Source: Candidatus Kaistella beijingensis (lineage in GTDB: Bacteria > Bacteroidota > Bacteroidia > Flavobacteriales > Weeksellaceae). From it: DNA of 64,000 nucleotides. Below are positions 1 through 8,561 of the stretch, one piece after another. Where the stretch lies: the NCBI RefSeq assembly GCF_020084865.1, contig NZ_CP071953.1:1116001-1180000 (forward strand), read 5' to 3'. Every line of letters begins with the position of its first letter. Position 1 is the first letter of the stretch. The notes under the pieces were generated by a model. That model had not been told where the DNA came from. It made no database searches and was given only the letters and a program-made list of their open reading frames with translations. The position numbers and the translations under genes were made by a program.

Positions 1-1086
1 TTCTGGATTATTTTTTCCGAAAAGTTTTAAAACTGCTAAAAAAGAACCGTTCCCACTTTTGGCGATGGTTTCTAAAATACGCTTCATACCTTCCTTTCCT
101 TTTTCTTTCGGAATCACCATTTGGTACTGGATGAAACCTGTTTTTCCGTAAATTTTATTCCAGTCATTAACTGCATCCAAAGGATAAAAGAATGTTTCGT
201 AATCAATATAATTCTTAATTTCTTTGGAGCGTTGTTTATTGAAATACAGAAAGTTAAATAGTTTTACCGTCAAATTATTCAAAACAAAATTGGGGAAATA
301 AAAAGGAACGGTTGGGCTAAATTTCTTTTTCAGTCTTAAAGGATTTTCCTGAAGTTTTTTTGGCAATTGATGCTTAAATGCATGTTCACCACGCATCATG
401 ATACTTCTGCCAATATTTTTTCCGGTTTGTAAGCAATCAATCCAAGCGACGTTGTAAGTCCAGGATTCACTTTCTTCAAACAGTTTGAAAATCTCGTCCA
501 AATTTTCCGCTTTGATACTTTCTTGTCTTATGTAGGCGGTTTCAATGTTCTTTAGCTTGAATTTTGCGGAAAGGATAATTCCAGTAAGTCCCATTCCACC
601 AATTGTTGACCAAAATTTTTCAGAATTTTCTTCTCTGGAACATTTTAAAACTTCACCGTTTTCGTTCAGCAAACTAAATTCTATAACATACTCTGAAAAA
701 CAGCCTTCTGCATGATGATTTTTACCGTGAACATCGGATGCAATTGCTCCACCAACGGAAATAAACTTTGTTCCCGGTGTTACATACAAAAAATATCCCT
801 GTGGAACAACGACCTCCAAAATGTCTGAAAGCAAAACGCCCGATTCACACTCAATAATTCCATTTAGGCGATCGAAACTGATGAACTTGTTTAGTCTTTT
901 GGTAGAAAAAATGTGCTCTGAAAGTGATGCGTCACCGTAACATCTTCCGTTTCCTCGTGCGATGATTTCGTTGTTTGATTTTACGAAATCTTTGATTTTC
1001 TGTAGAGAATCTTCAGACTTTACTTCTTTTTCCACGACCGGAAAATTTCCCCAATTCGTGACTTTCTGTGTAAAATTCGGTTTCAT
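1..1086 (-). CDS. FAD-binding oxidoreductase, DprE1-like (3' end cut by window edge)
   Basis: About 362 N-terminal residues are visible; the C-terminus lies outside the window. The FAD-binding (PCMH/VAO type) fold is marked by ARGNGRCYGDASL at residues 43-55 and by TPGTKFISVGGAIASDVHG at 103-121 followed by KNHH, the signature of mycobacterial DprE1, which oxidises decaprenylphosphoryl-ribose on the way to decaprenylphosphoryl-arabinose. The start ATG overlaps the stop of the upstream UbiA-family gene by one base (TAATG), so the two are translationally coupled. In mycobacteria the ribosyl-phosphate substrate is made by a UbiA enzyme, which fits this pairing. The substrate in flavobacteria is inferred, not shown. 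Confidence 0.85.
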   Translation of the reverse strand, partial: MKPNFTQKVTNWGNFPVVEKEVKSEDSLQKIKDFVKSNNEIIARGNGRCYGDASLSEHIFSTKRLNKFISFDRLNGIIECESGVLLSDILEVVVPQGYFLYVTPGTKFISVGGAIASDVHGKNHHAEGCFSEYVIEFSLLNENGEVLKCSREENSEKFWSTIGGMGLTGIILSAKFKLKNIETAYIRQESIKAENLDEIFKLFEESESWTYNVAWIDCLQTGKNIGRSIMMRGEHAFKHQLPKKLQENPLRLKKKFSPTVPFYFPNFVLNNLTVKLFNFLYFNKQRSKEIKNYIDYETFFYPLDAVNDWNKIYGKTGFIQYQMVIPKEKGKEGMKRILETIAKSGNGSFLAVLKLFGKNNPE

Positions 1087-1970
1087 TATTTGAAATAAAT
1101 TTGAAGTAAAAAGGCAACCAGCCAGAGTACTAAAGTGCCCTGAATATACCTGTCTTTATAGATAATTTTTGTGGGGGATTCGGTTTTATTATACACTAAA
1201 GTCTGCTGCAGATATCGTAAAAAAGCAAAAACCACGAAGATCACCGTATAAAAAACACGTGGGTGAAAACGCTGCTGAACTTCTGGCGAAAGCGTAAACA
1301 TCAAATAGCAAACAATCGCCAAAGCGCAGCTAATAGAAAGCGCAATGTCTGCAAACTGAACATTGTAACCGTCGAGAGCTTTTCTGGTTCTGCCTGAAAT
1401 CTGCGCATTGATGAGCTCTCCCCTTCTTTTTCCGATCGCCAAAACCAGCGCCAGAACAAAAGTTAATAAAATCGCCCATTGTGAAATGAAAATCCCAGTT
1501 GCATAACCTCCCGCTAAAACCCGCAATACAAAACCAATAGCTATGATGCAGACGTCTACAATGGCAACATGCTTTAGCTTAAAAGTATAAGCAATGTTCA
1601 TTAGAAAGTAAAAAATAATGATGGTGGCAAACTTCCAGAAATTTTGATGGAAATATTGTTCACCAAAAAATATCAGGCCTACACCAATTGCAATAACAAA
1701 AAGCAATATTCCTATTGCACCGCTTTTGGAAATCGCACCGCTTGCCAAAGGACGATTCTTTTTTTCAGGATGTTTTTTGTCCGATTCAATATCCGAATAA
1801 TCGTTGATGATGTAAATAGAACTGGCTGCGAGCGAAAAAACCACAAAAGCAAAAATGCTTTTCATCAAAAGGCCTAAGTTGGTAATATTGCCGGAAAAAA
1901 ACAAAGGTGCAAAAACGAAAAAGTTTTTCACCCATTGTTCAATCCTTAATAGTTTGAGATATTTCGCCAT
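1086..1970 (-). CDS. UbiA-family prenyltransferase (decaprenyl-phosphate phosphoribosyltransferase-like)
   Basis: A 294-residue integral membrane protein with about eight hydrophobic segments. The first Asp-rich motif of the UbiA family is clear: NDYSDIESDKKHPEKKNRP at residues 56-74, binding Mg-polyprenyl diphosphate. A second conserved stretch follows near residues 131-160 (KHVAIVDVC, then RVLAGG). Coupling to a DprE1-like oxidase favours the phosphoribosyl-polyprenol branch (Rv3806c-like) over quinone prenylation. It likely acts at the inner face of the cytoplasmic membrane on a polyprenyl phosphate. It is the promoter-proximal gene of the visible pair. Confidence 0.85.
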   Translation of the reverse strand: MAKYLKLLRIEQWVKNFFVFAPLFFSGNITNLGLLMKSIFAFVVFSLAASSIYIINDYSDIESDKKHPEKKNRPLASGAISKSGAIGILLFVIAIGVGLIFFGEQYFHQNFWKFATIIIFYFLMNIAYTFKLKHVAIVDVCIIAIGFVLRVLAGGYATGIFISQWAILLTFVLALVLAIGKRRGELINAQISGRTRKALDGYNVQFADIALSISCALAIVCYLMFTLSPEVQQRFHPRVFYTVIFVVFAFLRYLQQTLVYNKTESPTKIIYKDRYIQGTLVLWLVAFLLQIYFK

Positions 1971-2008
1971 CCGTGTTATAATCAGCTACAAAATTAATGA
2001 ATTTTAAA

Positions 2009-2033
2009 TAAAAAAAATCCGCCCGAGCGGATT
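2009..2033 (-). terminator. Rho-independent terminator of the OmpA lipoprotein gene
   Basis: Seven-base stem AATCCGC/GCGGATT with a four-base loop, followed on the minus strand by a long T run (the A run at 2009-2017). It sits about 26 bp after the stop of the minus-strand gene 2060-2752. Confidence 0.8.
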
Positions 2034-2059
2034 TAAGTATTGTTGATATAATTTGGGGT

Positions 2060-2752
2060 TTAGTTACCTTCTTGAGCGTCGTTGATCATCTTTTCATTAG
2101 CGGTAATTGCAAACTCCACTCTCCTATTTTGAGCTCTACCTGCTTCGGTATCGTTGCTTGCAATTGGACTTGCTTCACCCATTCCCATTGTGTTCATTCT
2201 GCTTGAAGCAATACCTTTCGAAATAAGGTAAGCTTTTACAGACGCTGCTCTTCTGTCCGACAAACTTAAATTATATTCATCGGTACCTTTAGAGTCGGTA
2301 TAACCATAAATATTGATGTTAGTGTCCGGATTGTTGATCAAAACTTCTGCAAGTTTATCCAAATTTGCCTTTGCCAATGGTTGAAGATCTGATTTATCGA
2401 AGGCAAAGTTAACCATGTTTTCTTTTAAAGTCACTTTTATACCTTCACCAACTCTTTCTACTTCCGCTCCTGGTAAAGTTTCCTTAATTTCCTTGGCTTG
2501 TTTGTCCATTTTTCTGCCGATCACATTACCAGCAACTCCACCAACAACCCCACCTAGAACAGCTCCGATTGGAGCGTTTCCTCCTTTACCTATGTTATTC
2601 CCTAAAACACCTCCGATTACAGCTCCAGCTGCAGTACCAATAACGGTCCCTCTTTGTTGGTTGTTTGAATTTTTCACTGCTTCACAGCTTGTCATTACCA
2701 ACGAAGTTGAGATGAAAAGTGCAGCAATATTTGTTTTGTTAAAAAGTTTCAT
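2060..2752 (-). CDS. OmpA-family lipoprotein with glycine-zipper segment
   Basis: 230 residues. A lipoprotein signal ends in the lipobox VMTSC with Cys23. Residues about 35-85 are a glycine-zipper segment (GTAAGAVIGGVLGNNIG and GAVLGGVVGGVAGNVIG) that probably inserts in or packs on a membrane. The C-terminal half is an OmpA peptidoglycan-binding domain: NFAFDKSDLQP, YGYTDSKGTDEYNLSLSDRR and a final GRAQNRRVEF. The layout matches E. coli YiaD-like proteins, which tether the outer membrane to peptidoglycan. It is monocistronic, with its own terminator. Confidence 0.93.
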   Translation of the reverse strand: MKLFNKTNIAALFISTSLVMTSCEAVKNSNNQQRGTVIGTAAGAVIGGVLGNNIGKGGNAPIGAVLGGVVGGVAGNVIGRKMDKQAKEIKETLPGAEVERVGEGIKVTLKENMVNFAFDKSDLQPLAKANLDKLAEVLINNPDTNINIYGYTDSKGTDEYNLSLSDRRAASVKAYLISKGIASSRMNTMGMGEASPIASNDTEAGRAQNRRVEFAITANEKMINDAQEGN

Positions 2753-2811
2753 AATTTGAAATTTTATTATTCTTTAATTAAATGAAGAAATCTAAACAGA
2801 CTTCTACCATT

Positions 2812-3306
2812 CTATTTTGTTTTCATTGAAGTTCTTTGAAAATTGTATACGATTGTAACGTTTTGACCAGCAGACATTACATTATCGACCAAAGAAAATT
2901 GATCTGTTGTTTGGTTTTGTAAAGTTAATGAATACCCTTGAGTTACTGCTTTTGCTTTAGAACCTTCAAGAATTTTTTTGAATTTGAATTCATTTCCGTT
3001 TACTACCTCAAATTTAATTGGCATTACTACACTTGGACATGAACCACCACCATTTAAAGTGTAGGAACCAGTCCAGTTGTTAGGGATTAAAGTCCAGTGA
3101 CTTCCTACGAAACATTGTGCATCTGCACCTTCATCAAATGGTTTTACTTTAAAGTTTTTGTCGTAATCAATACTTGTGAGTTCCCAATCACCTTTCAATT
3201 TTAGAAATTCGGCTCTGTTTTCCTGTGCAGTTTTTGCATTTTTCACACCGGAACAAGAAACGGTGAAAGCCGCCGCCAAAATTCCGCTAAGTAATAAATT
3301 TTTCAT
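2812..3306 (-). CDS. Lipocalin-like family lipoprotein
   Basis: A reading frame extends upstream to 3366, but the ATG at 3306 starts a proper lipoprotein signal (MKNLLLSGILAAAFTVSC, lipid Cys18) and is the better start, giving 164 residues. The mature part has the small beta-barrel pattern of Bacteroidota lipocalin-like lipoproteins: LKGDWELTSIDYD, CFVGSHWTLIPNNWTGSYTL and a C-terminal FSLVDNVMSAGQNVTIVYNFQR strand pair. Ligand unknown; outer-membrane or periplasmic location is inferred. Confidence 0.82.
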   Translation of the reverse strand: MKNLLLSGILAAAFTVSCSGVKNAKTAQENRAEFLKLKGDWELTSIDYDKNFKVKPFDEGADAQCFVGSHWTLIPNNWTGSYTLNGGGSCPSVVMPIKFEVVNGNEFKFKKILEGSKAKAVTQGYSLTLQNQTTDQFSLVDNVMSAGQNVTIVYNFQRTSMKTK

Positions 3307-3363
3307 AGTAGTAATATTAATTGTTTTAATATTTACAAAAAACCGTGCCATTTTAATTAAAAC

Positions 3364-3392
3364 CACAAAAAAAGTCCAAATTAACGGACTTT
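3364..3392 (-). terminator. Terminator of the subtilase gene
   Basis: AAAGTCC/GGACTTT stem with an eight-base loop; on the minus strand it runs into seven T. It lies about 20 bp past the stop of the minus-strand protease gene. Confidence 0.78.
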
Positions 3393-3412
3393 ATTAAATA
3401 GTGATCTTCACT

Positions 3413-5143
3413 TTATTTTCTTTTTACCACTTTTTTCACTGGCTTTTTCACATTTTTTTTAACCATTGTAGGTTTTGTATCATTCTGTGATGGTGAAGCT
3501 TTGTAGAAATTTGTGAAAGCATATTCCGCTGCTTTTCTCAAATCTATTACTCCGCCTGCTTCAGAAATCAAATCGAATCTGTTGTTGGTGTTTGAATTAA
3601 TCATCGCATTTACAGAAGATTTATTTACGGTTTTTACCAAAGATTCAATAATTTGTTCCGGTTTCAAATTCGGCATGTAAGCTAAGAGAACCGAAGCTGC
3701 TCCTGCTACAACCGGAGAAGCCATCGAAGTTCCCTGAAGATATTCATACTTTCCATCAGGAACCGTTGAATAAATCTTTTCTCCCGGCGCAAAAACATTC
3801 ACCATTTTTTGGTTATAGTTGGAGAAATTTGCTCTCAAAAATTCATTGTCATTGGTGGAAGCTCCTACAACAATCATGTTATTGATGAATGGTTTCGCGT
3901 CATTAACATCTTTAAAGTTGGTTGGGAAATACTGACTCTCAAAAATATTTTCATTTTCGTTTCCTGCTGCTTTCACCAAAAGAACACCTTTGTCATGAGC
4001 ATATTTGAAAGCATCCCAAACTACATTTTTCCCCGGTGAAACAGGTTTCCCAAAACTCATGTTTAAGATTTTCGCACCATTGTCAACTGCGTAACGAATT
4101 GCGTTTGCAACATCTTTATCTCTTTCATCACCATCTGGAACGGCACGAACAGTCATAATTTTTGCCGTTTTGTAACCCACTCCGTACTGGATTTCATTTC
4201 CTTGCGGATAACCTGCGATGATTCCGGCAACGTGAGTTCCGTGTTTTGCGTCAGGACCTTCGAAATGGTTGTTTCCGTAATATTTCTGGGTATAATCTTC
4301 GTAATTATCGCCCACGATTTCTGCACGTGGATCGTAATCTAAATTATACTGTTTTGTAGCTTGTGGACCATAATAATCCAAAGCTTCCTTCATTTGAGCA
4401 TCCAAAAATTTCTGAACTTCCGCAGGAGATTTTCCTTTCACAGAGGGATCTTGTGCAATTTGCCCCAAAACTGAAGCTGCCATTGCCTGTTCTTGAGTGG
4501 TTGGTTTAATTGCAGCAACAACTTCGGGAGTTAAATTTTGACCATTTAACATGGCAACCATACCCGGAATCATTTTCTGAATTCTTGAATACGTTTCGTA
4601 ACCTTGTTTTGCTTCAATGCTTTTCTTGTTGAAAAGATCTTTGGATTTCATGTACATTGCAAATTCTTCTGGCATTTTTACCTGATTTGCTTTGTTGGCC
4701 GCTGAATTTGCTCCTTCAAAAATCGGTTGGTATTTTTTTACGACACGCGTAACTTCCATGTTATCAACATCTACATCTCCATTTTTTCCACCTGCGAAAT
4801 TCCATCCGTAAACATCGTCGATGTAGCCGTTTCCGTCATCGTCTTTTCCGTTGTTTGGAACTTCGTTTGGATTTTTCCACATGTTTTTGATTAAACCTGG
4901 ATGGTCAACTTCTACTCCACTGTCTAGAACTCCAACAATCACGGGTTTTGGTTTCAAACCTTTCGATTCCAAATATTTGTATGCATTTTGAGTATTTACT
5001 CCGTAAACATTTGCCGCAGAAAAATCTTTATGATACCAAGTCATCAAATCCTTATCTTTCATCGGGTCTAAAGTCGTTTCCGCAGTTTGTGCAAAAGATG
5101 CAAAACCTGTCATAAAACAAGCCGCAATCAGTATTTTTTTCAT
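3413..5143 (-). CDS. S8-family serine protease (subtilase)
   Basis: 576 residues with a Sec signal peptide (MKKILIAACFMTGFASFAQT). The catalytic triad of peptidase family S8 is complete: Asp74 in GVLDSGVEVDHPG, a His near residue 301 in HGTHVAG, and a Ser near 473 in GTSMASPVVAGAA. A long insertion of about 150 residues separates Asp and His, common in Bacteroidota subtilases. The basic C-terminus (KKNVKKPVKKVVKRK) is unusual; no type IX sorting domain is seen, so it is probably periplasmic or surface attached by another route. It lies 6 bp after wbqC and ends at its own terminator. Confidence 0.92.
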   Translation of the reverse strand: MKKILIAACFMTGFASFAQTAETTLDPMKDKDLMTWYHKDFSAANVYGVNTQNAYKYLESKGLKPKPVIVGVLDSGVEVDHPGLIKNMWKNPNEVPNNGKDDDGNGYIDDVYGWNFAGGKNGDVDVDNMEVTRVVKKYQPIFEGANSAANKANQVKMPEEFAMYMKSKDLFNKKSIEAKQGYETYSRIQKMIPGMVAMLNGQNLTPEVVAAIKPTTQEQAMAASVLGQIAQDPSVKGKSPAEVQKFLDAQMKEALDYYGPQATKQYNLDYDPRAEIVGDNYEDYTQKYYGNNHFEGPDAKHGTHVAGIIAGYPQGNEIQYGVGYKTAKIMTVRAVPDGDERDKDVANAIRYAVDNGAKILNMSFGKPVSPGKNVVWDAFKYAHDKGVLLVKAAGNENENIFESQYFPTNFKDVNDAKPFINNMIVVGASTNDNEFLRANFSNYNQKMVNVFAPGEKIYSTVPDGKYEYLQGTSMASPVVAGAASVLLAYMPNLKPEQIIESLVKTVNKSSVNAMINSNTNNRFDLISEAGGVIDLRKAAEYAFTNFYKASPSQNDTKPTMVKKNVKKPVKKVVKRK

Positions 5144-5149
5144 ATTATA

Positions 5150-5761
5150 TTATTTTGTTTTGATATTTTTTAAATAAGTCAAAGATTCGGGTCCTTTGTT
5201 ACAAATCAGGTCAAGAATTGAAAGGTCTTTCTCAAATCCCATCTTATCGGAAAAAGTTTGATAATAATCATCCATTGCGTATTCTGACGCCTGTTTTGCT
5301 GAAAATTTTTCCCTGAAATCTTCACCTTCAAAATTTTTGACATATTCATCACTCAAAGAATATGCCTTTTCTGTTTTCAGAATGTTTTGGATGATTTTTA
5401 AAGCGTTCAAGTTAAATTCAACTAAAGAATTTGTTTGAAAACTGAAAATATCTTCCATTTTATTTTCGTAAAACTCAAAGTAAGGGGAACTTTGATAAGC
5501 TGTCTTTATCGATTTCCAATGAAGTTTTCTCCAATTTTCTCTGTCCGAAATCTCAAGTTCTTTCAACACTCTTTTTCCGTTATGGTTTATTGGAATAATT
5601 AATGACAATCTTCCGTTTGCTCCATAAATATTGCATCGGTTGCGATAAGTTTGCTTCGGAAAATTTTCAAACTGTTCTAAAATGATTTCGTTTTCTTCCT
5701 TTAAAAATTCGGAAAACCATGAAATTGGCGGGAGATAAAATAGGGGTAATAATATTTTCAT
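5150..5761 (-). CDS. WbqC family protein
   Basis: 203 residues. The start MKILLPLFYLPPISWFSEFL and the central HWKSIKTAYQSSPYFEFY stretch are typical of the WbqC-like family (PF08889), whose members occur in polysaccharide loci or, as here, next to lepB in flavobacteria. Biochemical role not established. It sits between lepB and the subtilase, with a spacer holding a terminator and a structured repeat upstream, so it probably has its own promoter. Confidence 0.85.
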   Translation of the reverse strand: MKILLPLFYLPPISWFSEFLKEENEIILEQFENFPKQTYRNRCNIYGANGRLSLIIPINHNGKRVLKELEISDRENWRKLHWKSIKTAYQSSPYFEFYENKMEDIFSFQTNSLVEFNLNALKIIQNILKTEKAYSLSDEYVKNFEGEDFREKFSAKQASEYAMDDYYQTFSDKMGFEKDLSILDLICNKGPESLTYLKNIKTK

Positions 5762-5801
5762 TTTTTAATAAATTTTGGCTAAAGCCAAAGATTTTTCTTT
5801 C

Positions 5802-5825
5802 TAAAAAAACGGGCTAAAGCCCGTT
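5802..5825 (-). terminator. Hairpin terminator downstream of lepB (GGGCTAAAGCCC type)
   Basis: AACGGGC/GCCCGTT stem with loop TAAA, followed on the minus strand by seven T. A weaker sister hairpin (TTTGGCTAAAGCCAAAG) lies at 5774-5790. Both share the core GGCTAAAGCC. Confidence 0.7.
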
Positions 5826-5870
5826 CCTATTGATGATTGACAAACTTTCATTTAATCGCAGAACTTCTTT

Positions 5871-5965
5871 CTAGCCCCGATTGAACGGCGTGTTTGAGCT
5901 CTTTTTGCTTGCGATGATATTAGCTTGGCGCAAAAAAGCGAGTAGTGAAAGCGGGAAACAGCTCC
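5871..5965 (-). repeat. Structured ~95 bp intergenic element, copy A
   Basis: Read on the minus strand it runs GGAGC ... GCTTTCACTACTCGCTTTTTT, a variable middle, AAAAAGAGCTCAAACACGCCG ... GGGGCTAG. The same flanks occur at 39471-39566 (copy B), where the middle is a different, perfect hairpin. Here the middle (GCGCCAAGCTAATATCATCGCAAGC) only partly pairs. The element lies 8 bp after the lepB stop. Function unknown; a mobile or structured-RNA repeat is likely. Confidence 0.8.
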
Positions 5966-5973
5966 TAAAAAAT

Positions 5974-7623
5974 CTACTCTTCTGTTTCTTTTTTCTTGAA
6001 TAATTTCATGATGTAATCCCAACCGAAAAACAGCACCAAAACCAAAACAGCAACCCACCAATAGGAAGTTTTGTTGGCTTCTCCCGTATTTGTTGCCTTG
6101 AACATTCTGTCCCAACGAATTTTGGTCGGCGCTTGATAAGACGAACCGGCGTCTTTAAACAATCCTTCCACGCTCATCCAAGTAAACATAGGCTTTCCGA
6201 CGATATTTTCTTCAGGAACGAAACCGAAAAATCTTGCATCCAAAGAAGCATCGCGGTTGTCACCAATCATCATATAATAATCCTGTTTGATGGTGTATTT
6301 ATTGGTTTCCTGACCATTGACAAAAATTTTTCCGTTTTTGTTTTCGAGTTTGTTGTGTTCGTATTCGGAGATAATCCACTGATATTCAGGTAAAGTTTCT
6401 TGATTTAAAGTCACCACATCTCCTTTTTTCGGGATTTTTAAAGGACCGTACCAATCTTGGTTCCACTTTTTGTTGATGGGGAAAATCGATTGAGTGGTGT
6501 CGATTTTCTTGGTGTACGCATCTCTTTCTGCATTTAATTTATAACCAACCGCCGCAGAATCTTTTGGCCAAACGTGTTCTTCCATTTTAATAATTTGTGG
6601 AAGCGCCTTTATTTCTTTCGCAGTTTCATCCGTCAAACCTTGAAAATCATAAAGGTAACCGTTTTGAGTTTGAATTTCCTGAAGCGGCAAAAATCCGTAT
6701 TTGTTGTACAAAGCAGGAACATCTAATTGACTGCCAGTTTGCGCAATGTATTTGTGCTGTACTTTTTGATCGCCTAAAACGGTTTCAGCTTTTCCGTTGA
6801 CGAAAAGGCGTCCCGCTCTCATTTCAATTACGTCTCCTGCAACTGCGACGCATCTTTTCACATAAGGATCTTTTCTGTCAATCGCTGTGTGCACCGAATC
6901 TTGCGGATAATTGAAAACGACAATATCGTTTTTCTGCGGCTTGTTGAATTGCAACAATCTTGAATATGGGAGCTTCACCGCATCGACGTAAGATTTTGGG
7001 TCGTCTTTAGGATTTCCTTTTTGACCTGTATCCATAATTGTTCCCTGCAAAAAAGGGATTGCTAAAGGTCGCATCGGCATTCTATAACCGTAACTCCATT
7101 TGTTTACAAAAAGGAAATCTCCAACTAAAAGTGTTCTTTCCATTGAACCTGTCGGAATTCCAAAAGGCTGGGTTAAGAAAACGTGGATGATGGTTGCAAA
7201 AACCACCGCAAAGGTGATGGAACCAAGAAAGGATTCTTTCTTTTTCTCCTTTTTTTCGTCTTCGGTTAAATAAAGTTCGTCTTCGGTTTCAACTTCTGCA
7301 TCTTTTGAATAATTCACAATTGCCATGTAAATAAACGGAAGAATTACGGTCAATAATTTTTGTGTAAAACCCGATTTCCCAAAATGTTTCATTAAAAACA
7401 AATGAAAAACCGTCATCATAATCGGTCCCACAATCGGAAGATAAGCCATTGCAACCCACCATTTCGGATGCTTGGTTTCTTTCTGAATGATGAAATAATT
7501 GTAAAACGGCACAAACGCAAAAAGCGGATTGTAACCCATTTTTTTGAACAATTTCCACGTTGAAATCCCCATCAATAGTGAAAGAATGATAACATAAACG
7601 GAATAGATTAGAAAGTAATTCAT
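5974..7623 (-). CDS. lepB: Signal peptidase I, flavobacterial long form
   Basis: 549 residues, about twice the E. coli-type core. The N-terminus carries several membrane segments in a DUF5684-like region (residues 1-105), then a charged linker and the S26 core. The catalytic Ser is near residue 158 in GIPTGSMERTLLVGDFLFV, and the general-base Lys near 256 in DPYVKRCVAVAGDVIEMR. A large insertion follows before the last conserved box, MMIGDNRDASLDARFFGFV. A C-terminal membrane segment (WWVAVLVLVLFFGWDYIM) ends in a basic tail. It cleaves Sec signal peptides at the outer face of the inner membrane. It lies between dapB and wbqC in the conserved flavobacterial run. Confidence 0.95.
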   Translation of the reverse strand: MNYFLIYSVYVIILSLLMGISTWKLFKKMGYNPLFAFVPFYNYFIIQKETKHPKWWVAMAYLPIVGPIMMTVFHLFLMKHFGKSGFTQKLLTVILPFIYMAIVNYSKDAEVETEDELYLTEDEKKEKKKESFLGSITFAVVFATIIHVFLTQPFGIPTGSMERTLLVGDFLFVNKWSYGYRMPMRPLAIPFLQGTIMDTGQKGNPKDDPKSYVDAVKLPYSRLLQFNKPQKNDIVVFNYPQDSVHTAIDRKDPYVKRCVAVAGDVIEMRAGRLFVNGKAETVLGDQKVQHKYIAQTGSQLDVPALYNKYGFLPLQEIQTQNGYLYDFQGLTDETAKEIKALPQIIKMEEHVWPKDSAAVGYKLNAERDAYTKKIDTTQSIFPINKKWNQDWYGPLKIPKKGDVVTLNQETLPEYQWIISEYEHNKLENKNGKIFVNGQETNKYTIKQDYYMMIGDNRDASLDARFFGFVPEENIVGKPMFTWMSVEGLFKDAGSSYQAPTKIRWDRMFKATNTGEANKTSYWWVAVLVLVLFFGWDYIMKLFKKKETEE

Positions 7624-7630
7624 ATTTTTT

Positions 7631-7665
7631 GGCTTTCAGCGTTCAGCAATTTGCTTTCGGCGTTG
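7631..7665 (-). repeat. Intergenic word repeat W2
   Basis: GGCTTTCAGCGTTCAGCAATTTGCTTTCGGCG split into near-repeats of TTCAGC and TTCGGC. The same words occur at 10085, 28716 and 54101. Confidence 0.6.
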
Positions 7666-7705
7666 TGTTTAGATTAGTTTATTAGTTGTGGCTTTTGTTA
7701 CAAAA

Positions 7706-7785
7706 CATGAGCAATGAGTAATTAGTAATGAGCAATATTCTAAAAACATCAAATTTATTACCTATTGCTGATTGCTTATTAATTA
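7706..7785. repeat. Intergenic word repeat W1
   Basis: Imperfect tandem words GAGCAATGAGTAATTAGTAA at 7709-7728 and, in the other orientation, ATTGCTGATTGCTTATTAATT at 7763-7783. The second block runs into the dapB stop codon. Confidence 0.6.
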
Positions 7786-8484
7786 TGAAAAAAGTACATC
7801 TTTCATTGAAAAGTTTCCTTTTTTTCCTTGAATCCATTCTGCGGCAATGACTGCTCCTAAAGCAAATCCGTTTCTATTGAAGGCGGTGTGTTTGATTTCT
7901 ATTTCATCCACTTCGCTTCGGTAGAAAATACTGTGCGTTCCGGGAACCTCATCTTCGCGAATGGCAAAAATTCCGAGTTTGTTTCCTTTGGTTTCATCCA
8001 ATTTCCAAGCGTCGAAACGATGGTCGTTTTTAATAATTCCTTCTGCCAAAGAAATCGCAGTTCCACTTGGTGCGTCTTTTTTATGGGTGTGATGAATTTC
8101 TTCCAACTGAACTTTATACTCAGAGAAGTTTTTCATCAAATCTGCCAACTTTTCATTTAAGGCAAAAAACAAATTCACGCCCAAACTGAAATTTGAACCA
8201 TATAAAAATGCAGTCTCGTTTTCGGTTGCAATTTTTTCGATTTCAGGTTTTTGGTCGAGCCAACCTGTTGTTCCACAAACTACCGGAATTTTATTTTCGA
8301 GGCAAATTTTAATATTGTTAAAAGCCACTTCAGGATTAGAAAACTCTATGACCACATCGGGATTGTTCAGGTTTTCCAAAGTTGGAGATTCGTTCAGTTT
8401 TGCTACAACTTCGTGACCACGACTTTCGGCAATTTCACCGATGATTTTACCCATTTTTCCGTATCCAACTAATGCAATCTTCAT
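7783..8484 (-). CDS. dapB: 4-hydroxy-tetrahydrodipicolinate reductase
   Basis: 233 residues. The N-terminal dinucleotide-binding fold starts MKIALVGYGKMGKIIGEIA; VVCGTTGW follows near residue 90. The substrate and catalytic motif EIHHTHKKDAPSGTA carries the conserved His pair and Lys. It reduces the DapA product in lysine and diaminopimelate synthesis, feeding peptidoglycan. It lies between the DUF5683 gene and lepB in the same direction. Confidence 0.96.
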   Translation of the reverse strand: MKIALVGYGKMGKIIGEIAESRGHEVVAKLNESPTLENLNNPDVVIEFSNPEVAFNNIKICLENKIPVVCGTTGWLDQKPEIEKIATENETAFLYGSNFSLGVNLFFALNEKLADLMKNFSEYKVQLEEIHHTHKKDAPSGTAISLAEGIIKNDHRFDAWKLDETKGNKLGIFAIREDEVPGTHSIFYRSEVDEIEIKHTAFNRNGFALGAVIAAEWIQGKKGNFSMKDVLFS

Positions 8485-8487
8485 ATA

Positions 8488-8561
8488 TTTTGTTTGATAT
8501 TATTTGAACTTATTTGATGTTGTTTGAAATCAATTATCATTTATCAATCATCATTGATAAT
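8488..8561. repeat. Intergenic word repeat W9
   Basis: Near-tandem words TTTGATATTATTTGAAC, TTTGATGTTGTTTGAAATC, then ATCATTTATCAATCATCATTG. It fills the dapB/DUF5683 spacer. A related phrase (AATTTCAAACCAATTCAAAT) lies near 38208. Confidence 0.5.

Noticed and set aside
2415..2759. 114-residue plus-strand frame, Pro/Thr rich
   Set aside because: Mirror of the glycine-zipper region of the OmpA lipoprotein gene.
3306..3366. Upstream start for the lipocalin-like lipoprotein
   Set aside because: It would bury the lipoprotein signal MKNLLLSGILAAAFTVSC.
5852..6115. 87-residue minus-strand frame at the 3' end of lepB
   Set aside because: Overlaps the lepB C-terminus in another frame and then reads through structured element A; no family features.
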